From the NCBI RefSeq assembly GCF_000282315.2, contig NZ_AKJN02000006.1, positions 310,001 to 374,000 on the forward strand: DNA of 64,000 nt. The letters are read 5' to 3'. Position numbers and translations under genes: made by a program. The stretch's first letter is position 1. Every line of letters starts with the position of its first letter. The notes beneath the pieces are model-generated. The model worked only from the letters and a program-made list of their open reading frames with translations, did no database searches and had not been told where the DNA came from. Below are positions 35,517 to 45,911 of the stretch, in pieces. Source of the DNA: Pseudomonas sp. GM41(2012). Lineage in GTDB: Bacteria > Pseudomonadota > Gammaproteobacteria > Pseudomonadales > Pseudomonadaceae.

Positions 35517-35597
35517 GATCGTTCCCACGCTCCGCGTCCGGCTGTCGACGCAAGACTCGAGTCCTGCGCACTGGTGACGCGGCGCGTGGGAACGATC
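35517..35597. repeat. Inverted repeat GATCGTTCCCACGC ... GCGTGGGAACGATC
   Basis: Perfect 14-base arms at 35517-35530 and 35584-35597 enclose about 53 bases. The arm sequence resembles a common short Pseudomonas intergenic repeat. It lies between the single-arm long repeat and the SDR 3' remnant. Confidence 0.65.
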
Positions 35598-35600
35598 TTC

Positions 35601-35682
35601 ATTGTCTTTTCCGCTGTCGCAAGGCGCTCGCGATGTTTACGGTCAGGACTGGAAGGTCGGCAGCGGTTACACCCTGGACTGA
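35601..35682 (+). pseudogene. Degraded copy of an SDR gene 3' end
   Basis: The stretch matches the last 80 or so bases of the SDR gene (35100-35179): ATTGTCTTT, CTGTCGCA, GGTCAGGACTGGAAGGT and a stop in the same place. Read in the right frame it would encode GARDVYGQDWKVGSGYTLD. One extra base near 35611 and the missing upstream part make it non-functional. The copies differ mostly at third codon positions, so the duplication, or the loss of a tandem paralogue, is not recent. Confidence 0.7.
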
Positions 35683-35698
35683 TGGCCGAACACAAACC

Positions 35699-35835
35699 CT
35701 GTGGCGAGGGGGCTTGCCCCCGTTCGGCTGCGAAGCAGTCGTAAAAACAGCAAATGTGTTTTATCTGACACAACGTGATTGCCGGTTTTTGGGGCCGCTT
35801 CGCGACCCAACGGGGGCAAGCCCCCTCGCCACAGG
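35699..35835. repeat. REP-like inverted repeat (CTGTGGCGAGGGGGCTTGCCCC type)
   Basis: Outer arms CTGTGGCGAGGGGGCTTG and CAAGCCCCCTCGCCACAG are perfect inverted copies. Inner CCCCGTTCGGCTGCGAAGC pairs with GCTTCGCGACCCAACGGGG. It is a family of repeats also seen at 50786-50910. It lies between the converging SDR and nirN genes, where it could fold at the transcript ends. Confidence 0.75.
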
Positions 35836-35872
35836 GTTGCGTTGGCCGTGCCTTTTCCTGGAGGTTACAGGC

Positions 35873-37366
35873 CTAGTGGGACGTACCCTCAACAAACTCA
35901 ATCTTGTTCCCCACGTTGTACTTACCCGAAGGCTTGTTCATCGGAATACGTTTGATCTCCTCGAGGGTATTACTGTCGTAAACGATCAGCGCACCATCGG
36001 TCGCCCAAATGCTCAGCAGCAGAAAACGGCCATCCCGGGTGAACTCAACATGAGCGGCAGTTTTCCCGGGCATCGGACGCAAGGTGTGGGCAATTTCCAG
36101 CGTCTGCTTGTCGATCAGGTGGATCGCATCGTTATCAGGCCCAAAGAACACATCACTCCAGGCATACCGCGAGTTGACGTGGCTGCGCATGAAAAACCCT
36201 GGCCCCAGGGTCGGGATTTCCTTGATCAGTTTCCAGGTCTTGAAGTCGATGACCGAGATCAGCCCCTTGCTGATATTCGGCGTGGCGAACACCCACTCAC
36301 CGTTGCGTTTCCAATAAGTCCCCGAGCCCAAATGCGGCATCCCCGGCAGCGGAATGTCGGTGATCACCTTGCCGCTGTCGAGGTCGATCACCTGACCGCC
36401 CTGGGCTTTGCGCGAGGTGGCCAGCAGCTGTTTGTAGTCCGGTGAAAAAGAGAAGTCGTCGAGAACATCCCCGGCAGGAATCCTTCGTGGTTCGAAATTG
36501 GGTGTGCCAGCCCAGGACAGTTCCCAGACTTCCTTCACGTCCTTGAGCGCCACGATGAAGCTGTCCCGCGGCGGGGCGGAGTAGACCGCGCTGACCCGTG
36601 ACGCGGTACCATCCTGACCGATCGTGGGAATGGTTTTCACCAGCGACAGATCACGGGCATCGAGAACCACCACGTTGCCGGGCAAATAGTTGCCCACCAG
36701 CACCCAGCGTCCATCCTTGCTCACCGCCAGGTTGCGGGTATTGAGCCCGGCGCGGACCTCGGCGATCAGTTTCAGGTTGTGCAAGTCATACAGGCTGATC
36801 CAGCCGTCACGGGAGGCGAAGTAGACGAAGCGTCCGTCCGGCGAAAATTTCGGCCCGCCGTGCACGGCGAAGTGCGAAGCAAACCGCGCCAGCACCTCAA
36901 AGCGGTCACCGTCGAGGATGTCTATGTGATGGTCGCCGGCTTCCACCACCACGAACAGGTTCAGCGGGTCGGCGCCATGCTGGGGGGTGATGGGCAACTT
37001 GCTGAGGTCCGCGAGCATCGAGTGACTGCCGAGAATGTCGTCATTGCTCCAGGTGGGCGGGGTGGCGGGCGGTTGCTGAAGGTAGTCCACCAGCGCGTCG
37101 ATCTGCGCGAGGCTGAACACGTTGGCATAACCAGCCATCTGGCTCGCAGGTCGGCCGTTCTGAATCACGCTGCGGATTTCATCAGGTTTGATCCGGCTGA
37201 GACTCTCCGGCAACAACGCCGGCCCCGCACCGCCGAGACGGTTAACGCCGTGACAACTCTGGCAATGCTGCTGATAGTTTTCCGCCACGTGTTCAAGTGC
37301 CGGAACCGCTGCGCCGGCCTGGGCCGCACTGATCCATAACAGGTGGGCAACGAGCATGCGCCTCAT
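35873..37366 (-). CDS. nirN: NirN, cytochrome cd1-like haem d1 maturation dehydrogenase
   Basis: 497 residues from ATG 37364-37366 (MRRMLVAHLLWISAAQAGAA, a signal peptide); an upstream extension in frame overlaps nirE and is rejected. A cytochrome c domain with Cys35-Cys38-His39 (CQSCH) precedes an eight-bladed propeller of the NirS type. NirN performs the last step of haem d1 synthesis, dehydrogenation of dihydro-haem d1, and hands the cofactor to NirS in the periplasm. It is the last gene of the minus-strand nir operon and overlaps nirE by 4 bases. Confidence 0.94.
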   Translation of the reverse strand: MRRMLVAHLLWISAAQAGAAVPALEHVAENYQQHCQSCHGVNRLGGAGPALLPESLSRIKPDEIRSVIQNGRPASQMAGYANVFSLAQIDALVDYLQQPPATPPTWSNDDILGSHSMLADLSKLPITPQHGADPLNLFVVVEAGDHHIDILDGDRFEVLARFASHFAVHGGPKFSPDGRFVYFASRDGWISLYDLHNLKLIAEVRAGLNTRNLAVSKDGRWVLVGNYLPGNVVVLDARDLSLVKTIPTIGQDGTASRVSAVYSAPPRDSFIVALKDVKEVWELSWAGTPNFEPRRIPAGDVLDDFSFSPDYKQLLATSRKAQGGQVIDLDSGKVITDIPLPGMPHLGSGTYWKRNGEWVFATPNISKGLISVIDFKTWKLIKEIPTLGPGFFMRSHVNSRYAWSDVFFGPDNDAIHLIDKQTLEIAHTLRPMPGKTAAHVEFTRDGRFLLLSIWATDGALIVYDSNTLEEIKRIPMNKPSGKYNVGNKIEFVEGTSH

Positions 37367-38202
37367 ATCGCCACCTTGGCGTGGCGTTGTAGTGCTTGCG
37401 CCGGGTAAAGCCGCGCCGGGTATTCCAGTTGTTCTGCGGCGAACAGATCGACCACCGTGCCGATCACCGTCAGTGTCGGAATGCCCGGTGGACAATCCAG
37501 CGCCAGGGTCGGCAATTGGTGCAGCTTGCCACGGGCGACGTGCTGGTCGGGACGCGTGCCGTTGCTGATCAGCGCCGCCGGTGTATCGGCTGACATCCCG
37601 GCTTCGATCAAGCGTTGAGCGATGATCCCCAGGTTCGACAAGCCCATGTAGAACACCAAGGTCTGGCTACTGTCGGCGAGGCTGCTCCAGGGCAGCGACA
37701 ACTCGCCATCGCGTTGCAAATGGCCAGTGATGAACCTGCAGGAATTGACCAGGTCGCGGTGGGTCAAGGGTATGCCCGCGTAAGCGCTGCAGCCGGAAGC
37801 GGCGGTAATGCCCGGCACCACCTGGCAGTCAACACCGCGTTGCAGCAAGTACTCCAGCTCTTCGGCGCCGCGACCAAAAATGAACGGGTCGCCGCCCTTG
37901 AGCCGGACCACGCGCTGCCCTTGATCGGCGAGGTCGGCGAGCAGTTCGTTGATCTGTTCCTGGGGCAGGCTGTGACAGCCGCTGGCCTTGCCGACGTAAT
38001 GGCGGGCGCAGGTCAGGGGAATCAAGGTCAGCAGTTCGGGGCTGATCAGCCGGTCGTACACCACGGCGTCGGCTTGCATCAACAGGCTCCAGGCGCGCAG
38101 GGTCAGCAGACGTGGATCGCCGGGGCCGGCGCCGACCAGGGCAACTTCGCCCGGCCGGAACGGGGACTCAAGTGTGGCCGGTATAGCAATCGATGGAGGC
38201 AT
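37363..38202 (-). CDS. nirE: NirE, uroporphyrinogen-III C-methyltransferase for haem d1
   Basis: 279 residues if started at ATG 38200-38202 (MPPSIAIP), which has AAGGA seven bases upstream. An ATG at 38223 would add seven residues but lacks a good site. SUMT-family motifs are VALVGAGPGDPRLLTLRA, VVRLKGGDPFIFGRGAEE, PGITAASGCSAYAGIPLTH and LVFYMG. It makes precorrin-2 from uroporphyrinogen III with two SAM, the first committed step of haem d1 synthesis. It lies in the nir operon between nirJ and nirN. Confidence 0.94.
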   Translation of the reverse strand: MPPSIAIPATLESPFRPGEVALVGAGPGDPRLLTLRAWSLLMQADAVVYDRLISPELLTLIPLTCARHYVGKASGCHSLPQEQINELLADLADQGQRVVRLKGGDPFIFGRGAEELEYLLQRGVDCQVVPGITAASGCSAYAGIPLTHRDLVNSCRFITGHLQRDGELSLPWSSLADSSQTLVFYMGLSNLGIIAQRLIEAGMSADTPAALISNGTRPDQHVARGKLHQLPTLALDCPPGIPTLTVIGTVVDLFAAEQLEYPARLYPAQALQRHAKVAI

Positions 38203-38272
38203 GGGACGTCCTTGGTGCTTCATCAGGTTGGCCGGCCCCGACCTTTGTCAGGTGGTTGGCCGGACGGGCTAT

Positions 38273-39451
38273 TCAGTGGGTGATGCAAGGGATGGTCGTC
38301 ACCGGCGGCATGCCGATTTCGTCATCGCTGAGGTGGCAGCCGGGGTCCTGGCCCCACAGATCGCCCTCGGCCCAGGCGCGCGTGCGGGTGTTACCGTTGC
38401 AGATGGGCAACCAGCGGCATTGCGCGCAACGGCCACCGACGGCGCGGGGATGTTCACGCAGGCGCAACAGCAGGGCATCCGGCTGATCCAGCCACAACGT
38501 GCGGAACGGCGTGCGCCGGACATTGCCCACCGAGTGCTGCCACCAGTAGGTGTCCGGGTGCACTTCACCGGTGTTGTCGATGTTGGCGATGCCGCTGCCG
38601 GAGGCGTTGCCACCCCAGGCACGGAGCATTTTTTCCAGGCGTGGGTAATATTCGGGAAGACACTCGGCTGCCCATTGCAGCAGGAGAATGGCGTCGGCAT
38701 CGTTGTTGCCACTGACAAAATCGCTGTCGCGCCCCTGTTGGATGTCTGCCCAGGCGCGCTCAAAGATCAGCGTCATGGCCTCGCGGCTCATCTGCTGGTG
38801 CGCGTCGAGTTTGCGACTGCGTTTACCGCGACCGCTGTAGTTGAGGTGCGACAGGTAAAACTTCTGCACGTCGTACTCGCGCATCAGCGCCAGTAATTGG
38901 GGCAGCTGCGCATGGTTCTCCTGGGTCAGGGTGGTGCGCAGCCCGACGCGAATGCCTTGTTCGCGACAGAGCCGGATCGCCTGCATGGAGCGGGCGAAGC
39001 TGCCCTTGAGTTGGCGGAAGGCGTCATGGGTGGCTTCCAGGCCATCGATGCTGATCCCGACGTAGTCGAAGTTCGCCGCGCTGATCTGTTCGATGTTGTG
39101 CTCATCGATCAGCGTGCCGTTGGTGGACAAGGCCACAAAGAAACCCTTGGTCCGGGCGTAGGCGCTGAGCACAAACAGATCCTCGCGCAACAGCGGTTCG
39201 CCACCGGAAAGAATCAACACCTTCACCCCGGCATCGTGCAAATCGTCAATCACGGTCAGCGCGGCAGCGGTATCCAGTTCGTCGCGAAAGACACTGTCGG
39301 CCGAGGTGGCGTAGCAATGTTTGCAGGTCAGGTTGCAGCGCCTGAGCAGGTTCCAGATCACCACCGGCGCCCGATTGCTGCCCGGTGGACTGGTTCTGGG
39401 CGCAGGTGCCTGGCCGGCCAGTGCACGCAGGTATTGGCTGATCCTCAACAT
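38273..39451 (-). CDS. nirJ: NirJ, radical-SAM haem d1 biosynthesis enzyme
   Basis: 392 residues. The radical-SAM motif CNLTCKHCYA holds Cys39, Cys43 and Cys46, and LSGGEPLLR is the SAM glycine motif. The C-terminal SPASM-like part has CAQCRWLPICNGNTR and a further Cys in GQDPGCHLSD for a second cluster. NirJ removes two propionate side chains and installs the precursors of the keto groups of haem d1. It is in the same operon as nirHGLD, with a 25-base gap after nirH. Confidence 0.94.
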   Translation of the reverse strand: MLRISQYLRALAGQAPAPRTSPPGSNRAPVVIWNLLRRCNLTCKHCYATSADSVFRDELDTAAALTVIDDLHDAGVKVLILSGGEPLLREDLFVLSAYARTKGFFVALSTNGTLIDEHNIEQISAANFDYVGISIDGLEATHDAFRQLKGSFARSMQAIRLCREQGIRVGLRTTLTQENHAQLPQLLALMREYDVQKFYLSHLNYSGRGKRSRKLDAHQQMSREAMTLIFERAWADIQQGRDSDFVSGNNDADAILLLQWAAECLPEYYPRLEKMLRAWGGNASGSGIANIDNTGEVHPDTYWWQHSVGNVRRTPFRTLWLDQPDALLLRLREHPRAVGGRCAQCRWLPICNGNTRTRAWAEGDLWGQDPGCHLSDDEIGMPPVTTIPCITH

Positions 39452-39476
39452 GCAACTCTCCTTGAGACAGGTGTGT

Positions 39477-39980
39477 TCAGCGTGAAGCGGGTGGCAAGCG
39501 CAAGCCGGTTTTTTTAAGGATGCGGCTGCTCACCAGCATTTCGTCGGCCCCACAGGCGTCGCCCAGCAAGTAGCGCAGGTGCTCGCGGTAGCTGTTGATT
39601 TCATCGCTGCTGCGGCCATGAACCATGGCGAACAGGTTGTAGCGCCAGTCGGCTCGGCGTGGGCGGCGATAGCAGTGGCTGACGAAGGGTTGCGCGCCGA
39701 TCAGCGCGCCGAGGCGCGGCATGTCGGTGTCGCGCACATCCCAGACCGTCATGCCGTTGTGGCGATAGCCGAGGCGGTAGTGATTGGGTACGGCGGCGAT
39801 CCGCCGAATCGCGCCCTCGGCCTGTAGTCGCTTGAGCAGGTCCAGGGTGGCTTCGATGTTCAGCCCAAGCTGTTCGGCGAGCCACGCCCACGGGTCTTCC
39901 AGCAAAGGCAGACCCGCCTGGGTCAACACGATCAGACGCTGGATTAGGGTGTCTTCAGGCCGGGAAATACAGACCGACAT
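39477..39980 (-). CDS. nirH: NirH, sirohaem decarboxylase subunit
   Basis: 167 residues of the Lrp/AsnC-like NirDLGH family: an N-terminal winged helix (LIQRLIVLTQAGLPLLEDPWAWLAEQLG) and a C-terminal AsnC-like domain with CYRRPRRADWRYNLFAMVHG. The four homologues decarboxylate sirohaem to 12,18-didecarboxysirohaem, the second stage of haem d1 synthesis. It overlaps nirG by 26 bases. It is most like nirL of the four, with which it shares CYRRPRR/CYQRPRR. Confidence 0.9.
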   Translation of the reverse strand: MSVCISRPEDTLIQRLIVLTQAGLPLLEDPWAWLAEQLGLNIEATLDLLKRLQAEGAIRRIAAVPNHYRLGYRHNGMTVWDVRDTDMPRLGALIGAQPFVSHCYRRPRRADWRYNLFAMVHGRSSDEINSYREHLRYLLGDACGADEMLVSSRILKKTGLRLPPASR

Positions 39981-40398
39981 GGTAGGTCTCCTCTTTGGGC
40001 AGGTTGAGCAGCGGCAAACCAGTCAGGGTTTCGATGTGGTGCAGGGTCTCGGTCAGGTCCTGTTCAGTTGCGCAGGCGAGCACGAACCACATGTTCCAGG
40101 CGTGTTCGCGTCGGTAGTTGTGCGCTACTTCCGGCAGGCCCTGCAGTTGCTCGGCGACCTCTTCAAAACGTTCTTCCGGGACCGCCAGGGCGGCGAGGGT
40201 AAAGGCGCCGCCCAGCCGTTCGATGTCGAACATCGGGCCGAAGCGCGTGAGCACGCCGTCAGCGAGCAGGGCATGCAGTCGCTCGAGCAGTTCGGTGCTG
40301 CTGCTCTGTAGTTCGGCAGCCAGTACCCGCCAGGGGTGGCGCACCAGTGGCAGGCCCAGTTGCAAGCGATTGATCAGTCGACGGTCGAGGTCATCCAT
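39955..40398 (-). CDS. nirG: NirG, sirohaem decarboxylase subunit
   Basis: 147 residues from ATG 40396-40398 (MDDLDRRLINRLQLGLPL). An upstream in-frame ATG would add ten residues but lies deeper inside nirL. It is an AsnC-like protein with HNYRREHAWNMWFVLACAT, the motif shared with nirD (HNYAREHFYNLWFVLTAP). By analogy with other NirDG/NirLH pairs the four form two types of subunit pairs. It overlaps nirL by 8 bases and nirH by 26. Confidence 0.9.
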   Translation of the reverse strand: MDDLDRRLINRLQLGLPLVRHPWRVLAAELQSSSTELLERLHALLADGVLTRFGPMFDIERLGGAFTLAALAVPEERFEEVAEQLQGLPEVAHNYRREHAWNMWFVLACATEQDLTETLHHIETLTGLPLLNLPKEETYHVGLYFPA

Positions 40399-40906
40399 GG
40401 GTTGGTGCGCCTGTTCGCGAGGGCGCAAAGCGGCCGCCGCACTGTTTGAAGACCTGGGTGCTGAACAGCAGTTGATGGGGCAGGTCGCTCAGCAGATGCT
40501 CTTCCAGCAACGCCTGAATCTGCGCCTCCACCTGGTCACGTTGACGCCCGTGCACCATGCAAAACAGGTTGTACCGCCACTGCGGCAAACGCCGGGGCCG
40601 TTGATAGCAGAGGTTAATGCCGGGCGCTCGCCCCAAGCGCTGGCCGACTTCGTCGATCAGCGCGTCGGGAACATCCAGCACCAGCATGGCGTTGGCGGTA
40701 AAGCCCAGCGCGCGGTGGTGCAGCACCAGGCCGATACGACGAAACAGCCCTTGCTCGCTCCACTGGCGCATTTGTTCGAGCACCTGGTTTTCGTCAGCGT
40801 TTATCCGTTCGGCGAGGGCCAGATAGGAGCGCGCTACCAACGGCAACCCGCCTTCGAGGTGCCGGCGCAGCGCCAGCGCTTGTTGGGGGCTCAATCCGGG
40901 CTTCAT
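40391..40906 (-). CDS. nirL: NirL, sirohaem decarboxylase subunit
   Basis: 171 residues, MKPGLSPQQALALRRHLEGG onwards, a member of the NirDLGH family with CYQRPRRLPQWRYNLFCMVHG in the AsnC-like domain. It is encoded separately from nirD (some genera carry a fused NirDL). The start overlaps the nirD stop by 4 bases. It acts in the cytosol on sirohaem. Confidence 0.9.
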   Translation of the reverse strand: MKPGLSPQQALALRRHLEGGLPLVARSYLALAERINADENQVLEQMRQWSEQGLFRRIGLVLHHRALGFTANAMLVLDVPDALIDEVGQRLGRAPGINLCYQRPRRLPQWRYNLFCMVHGRQRDQVEAQIQALLEEHLLSDLPHQLLFSTQVFKQCGGRFAPSRTGAPTHG

Positions 40907-41361
40907 GATTTTTCTCCCAGGGCAAAACCGAGGTCGATGCGGTAGGCGGTCAACATCGGCAGGTCCAGCGGCATGAGGCCGGTGTCGTTCTCCAGTTCTT
41001 CGAGCACGCGGTCGATGTGTTGGCGATCAGGGGCGGTCAGCACAAACCACAGGTTGTAGAAATGCTCCCGTGCGTAGTTGTGATTGACCTCCGGGTACTG
41101 ACTGACGCGATCGGCCACCTGTTGCAGGCGTTCGGCGGGCACGGCGAGGGCGGCGAGGGTGCTGGCCCCCGCGCGGCTGTGTTCGAACACCGGGCCGATG
41201 CGTGAGAGGGTGCCGGCCTGATCCATTTCTTCCAGACAGGCCATCACTTGCGATTCACGGCAACCGAGAATCCGCGCCATTTCCTTATACGGTGACGGAC
41301 ACAGCGGCATGCCGTGCTGAAAGCGGTCAATGAGTTGGCGACTGAGCAGCTCAAGGTTCAT
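40903..41361 (-). CDS. nirD: NirD (haem d1), sirohaem decarboxylase subunit
   Basis: 152 residues, MNLELLSRQLIDRFQHGMPL onwards, an AsnC-like member of the NirDLGH family with HNYAREHFYNLWFVLTAPD. It belongs to the haem d1 pathway and is unrelated to the NAD(P)H nitrite reductase small subunit of the same name at 21402-21779. It starts one base after the nirF stop and overlaps nirL by 4 bases, so the run nirFDLGH is translationally coupled. Confidence 0.9.
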   Translation of the reverse strand: MNLELLSRQLIDRFQHGMPLCPSPYKEMARILGCRESQVMACLEEMDQAGTLSRIGPVFEHSRAGASTLAALAVPAERLQQVADRVSQYPEVNHNYAREHFYNLWFVLTAPDRQHIDRVLEELENDTGLMPLDLPMLTAYRIDLGFALGEKS

Positions 41362-41362
41362 T

Positions 41363-42541
41363 TCAATACCCCATTTTCTGCGCGCGACTGCTGAAGAAGA
41401 TGCCGCTTGGCGCGGAGGCTGGCAGGGTGCTCAGCAGCTTCAGGCGGTACGGATCCCAGACTTGAACCTGATCGCCGTCGCGTAACGACAGCCACAACTG
41501 ATCGCCGCGCGCGGTGAATTCCATGTGCAGCACCGCTGGCCCTGGCTTCAGATCCGCGACTACGGCGTGGGTTTCGGTGTCGATGACCTGCACCCGATCG
41601 TTGTCCGGGTAGGCGAAATTGACCCACAGCTGCCGACCGTCCGGGCGTGAGGTGACGAATATTGGTTGGCCGGCGACCGGGATGACTGCGGTCTGCTGCC
41701 AGGTGCGTGAATCCATCACCAACACTTGATGCCGGCCAACGGCGGGCACGAAGGCCTGGTTGTCGGCGACGGCCCAGCCCTCCAGGTGCGGCATCTTGTA
41801 GACCGGGAGTTTCGCCTGACCGCGTCCGTAGTCGCCGAGTACCCGCTGCACACCGCGTTCTGGATGCCAGAGGTCGAGTTGCGCCATGCCGTCTTCGCCA
41901 AACAGCCCGGCCATGTAATAGCGCCCATCCGGGGTGATCAGGGCGTCATAGGGTTGCGAGCCAATACCGGTGAAACGGCTGATCTGCGGTGTACTGCCCT
42001 GGCTGAAATCGGCGGTCCAGATCTCGCCGGTATCGAACAGACTGAAGACAAAACGTTGCCCCGGCGCGTCGACCAATCCAACGACCCGGGAGCGTTTGCT
42101 GCCATCGGCCAGGGGCGTGGCCGGAATATCCGCCACCTGTTGCAGGGTGTCGGCATCGAACACCTTGACTCCTCCGGGCACGTAGTTGGACACGGCGATC
42201 AACTTGCCGTCCTGACTGATGGCGCCGCCAATGCTGTTGCCTCCCTGGATGACGCGATGGTCAATACGCCGGGTCAGCAAATCGATTTTGCTCAGCCCGC
42301 CGTCGCGCCCGAACACATAGGCGTAGCGCTGATCCCGTGAGAACACCACCGAGGCATGGGAAAGGTCGCCGAAACTCTCGAGTCGGGCCAGCGCGGTGCG
42401 GGTGTCGCTTTCAATGATTTGCACGCTACCGGTGGCGCGCTCCACGACCACGCCCAAGTCGCCGGTGCCGCGCAACGGTGGTTGAACGCAAGCGGACAAC
42501 AACAGCCCGGTCGCCGCTGACAGCAGGATTGAACGGATCAT
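41363..42541 (-). CDS. nirF: NirF, haem d1 biosynthesis lipoprotein (cd1 propeller-like)
   Basis: 392 residues from ATG 42539-42541. Lipobox LLLSAC gives lipidated Cys18, so the protein is periplasmic and membrane-anchored. The rest is a propeller like that of NirS without the cytochrome c domain (GRDGGLSKIDLLTRR, SNYVPGGVKVFDADTL). It acts in a late step of haem d1 synthesis, on the way from 12,18-didecarboxysirohaem derivatives to the final cofactor. It overlaps nirC by 4 bases. Confidence 0.93.
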   Translation of the reverse strand: MIRSILLSAATGLLLSACVQPPLRGTGDLGVVVERATGSVQIIESDTRTALARLESFGDLSHASVVFSRDQRYAYVFGRDGGLSKIDLLTRRIDHRVIQGGNSIGGAISQDGKLIAVSNYVPGGVKVFDADTLQQVADIPATPLADGSKRSRVVGLVDAPGQRFVFSLFDTGEIWTADFSQGSTPQISRFTGIGSQPYDALITPDGRYYMAGLFGEDGMAQLDLWHPERGVQRVLGDYGRGQAKLPVYKMPHLEGWAVADNQAFVPAVGRHQVLVMDSRTWQQTAVIPVAGQPIFVTSRPDGRQLWVNFAYPDNDRVQVIDTETHAVVADLKPGPAVLHMEFTARGDQLWLSLRDGDQVQVWDPYRLKLLSTLPASAPSGIFFSSRAQKMGY

Positions 42542-42861
42542 GATGCGGGATATCCCTGGAGGAGAAGATCGACCAGCCAACGGATGTCACTGGGGCTGAG
42601 CAACGGCGCCCAACCAGGCATCGCGGTGCCGGGCCGGCCTTGGGTGACGGTGGCAATCAGGCTGTCCCGTGACTTGCCGGCCAGCGCCGCGCGTGTCAAT
42701 TCCGGGCCTAGCCCACCGGTGAGGTGCAGCCCATGGCAGGCGCCGCAGTCCTGGGTCAGGAGGTGTTCGAGTTGCGCCTGACGCTGGGCGTCCGGCGCCG
42801 CAACCGCGGTTGCGCAAAAGAGGAGGAGGGCCGCCAGAATCACAGCGTGTCGATAAACCAT
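42538..42861 (-). CDS. nirC: NirC, periplasmic cytochrome c55x
   Basis: 107 residues with a signal peptide (LLLFCATAVA) and one haem c site, Cys39-Cys42-His43 (CGACH); a likely axial Met is in GTAMPGW. A GGAGGG site precedes the start. It is a small monohaem cytochrome that has been proposed to donate electrons to NirS or to accept them from NirN. It lies in the operon between nirM and nirF. Confidence 0.92.
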   Translation of the reverse strand: MVYRHAVILAALLLFCATAVAAPDAQRQAQLEHLLTQDCGACHGLHLTGGLGPELTRAALAGKSRDSLIATVTQGRPGTAMPGWAPLLSPSDIRWLVDLLLQGYPAS

Positions 42862-42880
42862 CGTGACGCCCTCCAGGCGG

Positions 42881-43195
42881 TTATTTGAGTGTCAGTACCC
42901 AGGTCGCGAGAATTTTTGCTTCTTCTTCAGTCACCGGATTGGCCGGCATGGGCATCGGGCCCCAATTGCCTTGTGTACCGTTCTTGATGTGGCTGGCCAG
43001 GGTGTCCACGGCCCCGGGTACGCTAGCGTTCTTGGCCGCTACATCCTTGAGCGCCGGGCCGACAATCTTGGTGTCGATGGAGTGGCAGGCTGCGCAGGGT
43101 TTGCTCTTGAACAGCTCCAGCGCGTCTTGGGCCATGGCCGGCTGCACACTCAGCGCAGCGGTCAGGGCGAACAGTGAGAACAGAGTATTTTTCAT
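42881..43195 (-). CDS. nirM: Cytochrome c551, electron donor to nitrite reductase
   Basis: 104 residues from ATG 43193-43195 ([16 protein letters not shown]), which has GGAAAC upstream. The signal peptide ends at QPAMA. The haem site is Cys34-Cys37-His38 (CAACH), and the axial Met is in [12 protein letters not shown], as in Pseudomonas c551. It shuttles electrons from the bc1 complex to NirS in the periplasm. It sits directly after nirS. Confidence 0.95.
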   Translation of the reverse strand: MKNTLFSLFALTAALSVQPAMAQDALELFKSKPCAACHSIDTKIVGPALKDVAAKNASVPGAVDTLASHIKNGTQGNWGPMPMPANPVTEEEAKILATWVLTLK

Positions 43196-43219
43196 GGTGT
43201 TTCCTTGCATTGATGGAGC

Positions 43220-44986
<1,767 letters not shown>

Positions 44987-45012
44987 CTATGCCCGAGCAG
45001 GCCAATGTTCGC

Positions 45013-45026
45013 TTGACGACGATCAA
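45013..45026. promoter_or_regulatory. ANR/DNR box shared by nirS and nirQ
   Basis: TTGAC-GACG-ATCAA, a full consensus match and the only such box in the 199-base divergent region. Read leftward it predicts a nirS start near 44978, and read rightward a nirQ start near 45061. DNR, the NO sensor, is the expected main activator. Confidence 0.85.
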
Positions 45027-45107
45027 GTTTGCCGGCCATCTCACTTGCCAGGTTGTCGCAGGGGACCGTAGCGTGTTCGTTGAATCCGCTTTTGGAACAG
45101 GCAGCCC

Positions 45108-45911
45108 ATGGACCGTACCCCGTCTTGCGAACACCCGACCGAACCCTTCTACCAACCGCTGAATAATGAGGAGGCGCTGTTCGAACAAGCCTGGCGACAC
45201 GGCATGCCGGTGCTGATCAAAGGCCCGACCGGGTGCGGTAAAACCCGTTTCGTCCAGCACATGGCCCATCGGCTGAAACTGCCGCTGTACACCGTGGCTT
45301 GCCACGATGATCTGAGCGCGGCCGACCTGATCGGCCGTCACCTGATCGGTGCCCAGGGCACCTGGTGGCAGGACGGACCGCTGACCCGCGCGGTGCGTGA
45401 AGGCGGCATTTGTTACCTGGATGAAGTGGTCGAGGCGCGTCAGGACACCGTGGTCGTACTGCATCCACTGGCCGATGATCGTCGGGAGTTGTTCCTGGAG
45501 CGCACCGGCGAAGTGCTGAAGGCGCCGCCGACCTTCATGCTCGTGGTGTCTTACAACCCCGGTTACCAGAACCTGCTCAAAGGCATGAAGCCCAGCACCC
45601 GCCAACGCTTTGTGGCGATGCGTTTCGGCTATCCGCCGGTGGCCGATGAGGAACGCATCGTTGCCCGGGAAGCGCAGGTGGACAGCGCGCTGGCGGCGCA
45701 AGTGGTGCGGCTGGGGCAGGCGCTGCGTCGGCTCGATCAACATGATCTGGAGGAGGTCGCCTCAACGCGACTGCTGATTTTCACCGCGCGGATGATCCGC
45801 TCCGGCATGAGCCCGCGTGAGGCCTGCATGGCCTGCCTGGCCGAGCCGCTGAGCGATGATCCGCTGACCGTTGCCGCGCTGATGGACGTGGTTGATGTCC
45901 ACTTCGGCTGA
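45108..45911 (+). CDS. nirQ: NirQ/NorQ, MoxR-type AAA+ ATPase
   Basis: 267 residues with Walker A GPTGCGKT (39-46), Walker B GGICYLDEVVEA and sensor region VVSYNPGYQ. The CbbQ/NirQ/NorQ family works with a von Willebrand factor A protein, here NorD (48902-50743), to insert metal into and activate NO reductase in the membrane. It is divergent from nirS and overlaps nirO. Confidence 0.93.
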   Translation: MDRTPSCEHPTEPFYQPLNNEEALFEQAWRHGMPVLIKGPTGCGKTRFVQHMAHRLKLPLYTVACHDDLSAADLIGRHLIGAQGTWWQDGPLTRAVREGGICYLDEVVEARQDTVVVLHPLADDRRELFLERTGEVLKAPPTFMLVVSYNPGYQNLLKGMKPSTRQRFVAMRFGYPPVADEERIVAREAQVDSALAAQVVRLGQALRRLDQHDLEEVASTRLLIFTARMIRSGMSPREACMACLAEPLSDDPLTVAALMDVVDVHFG

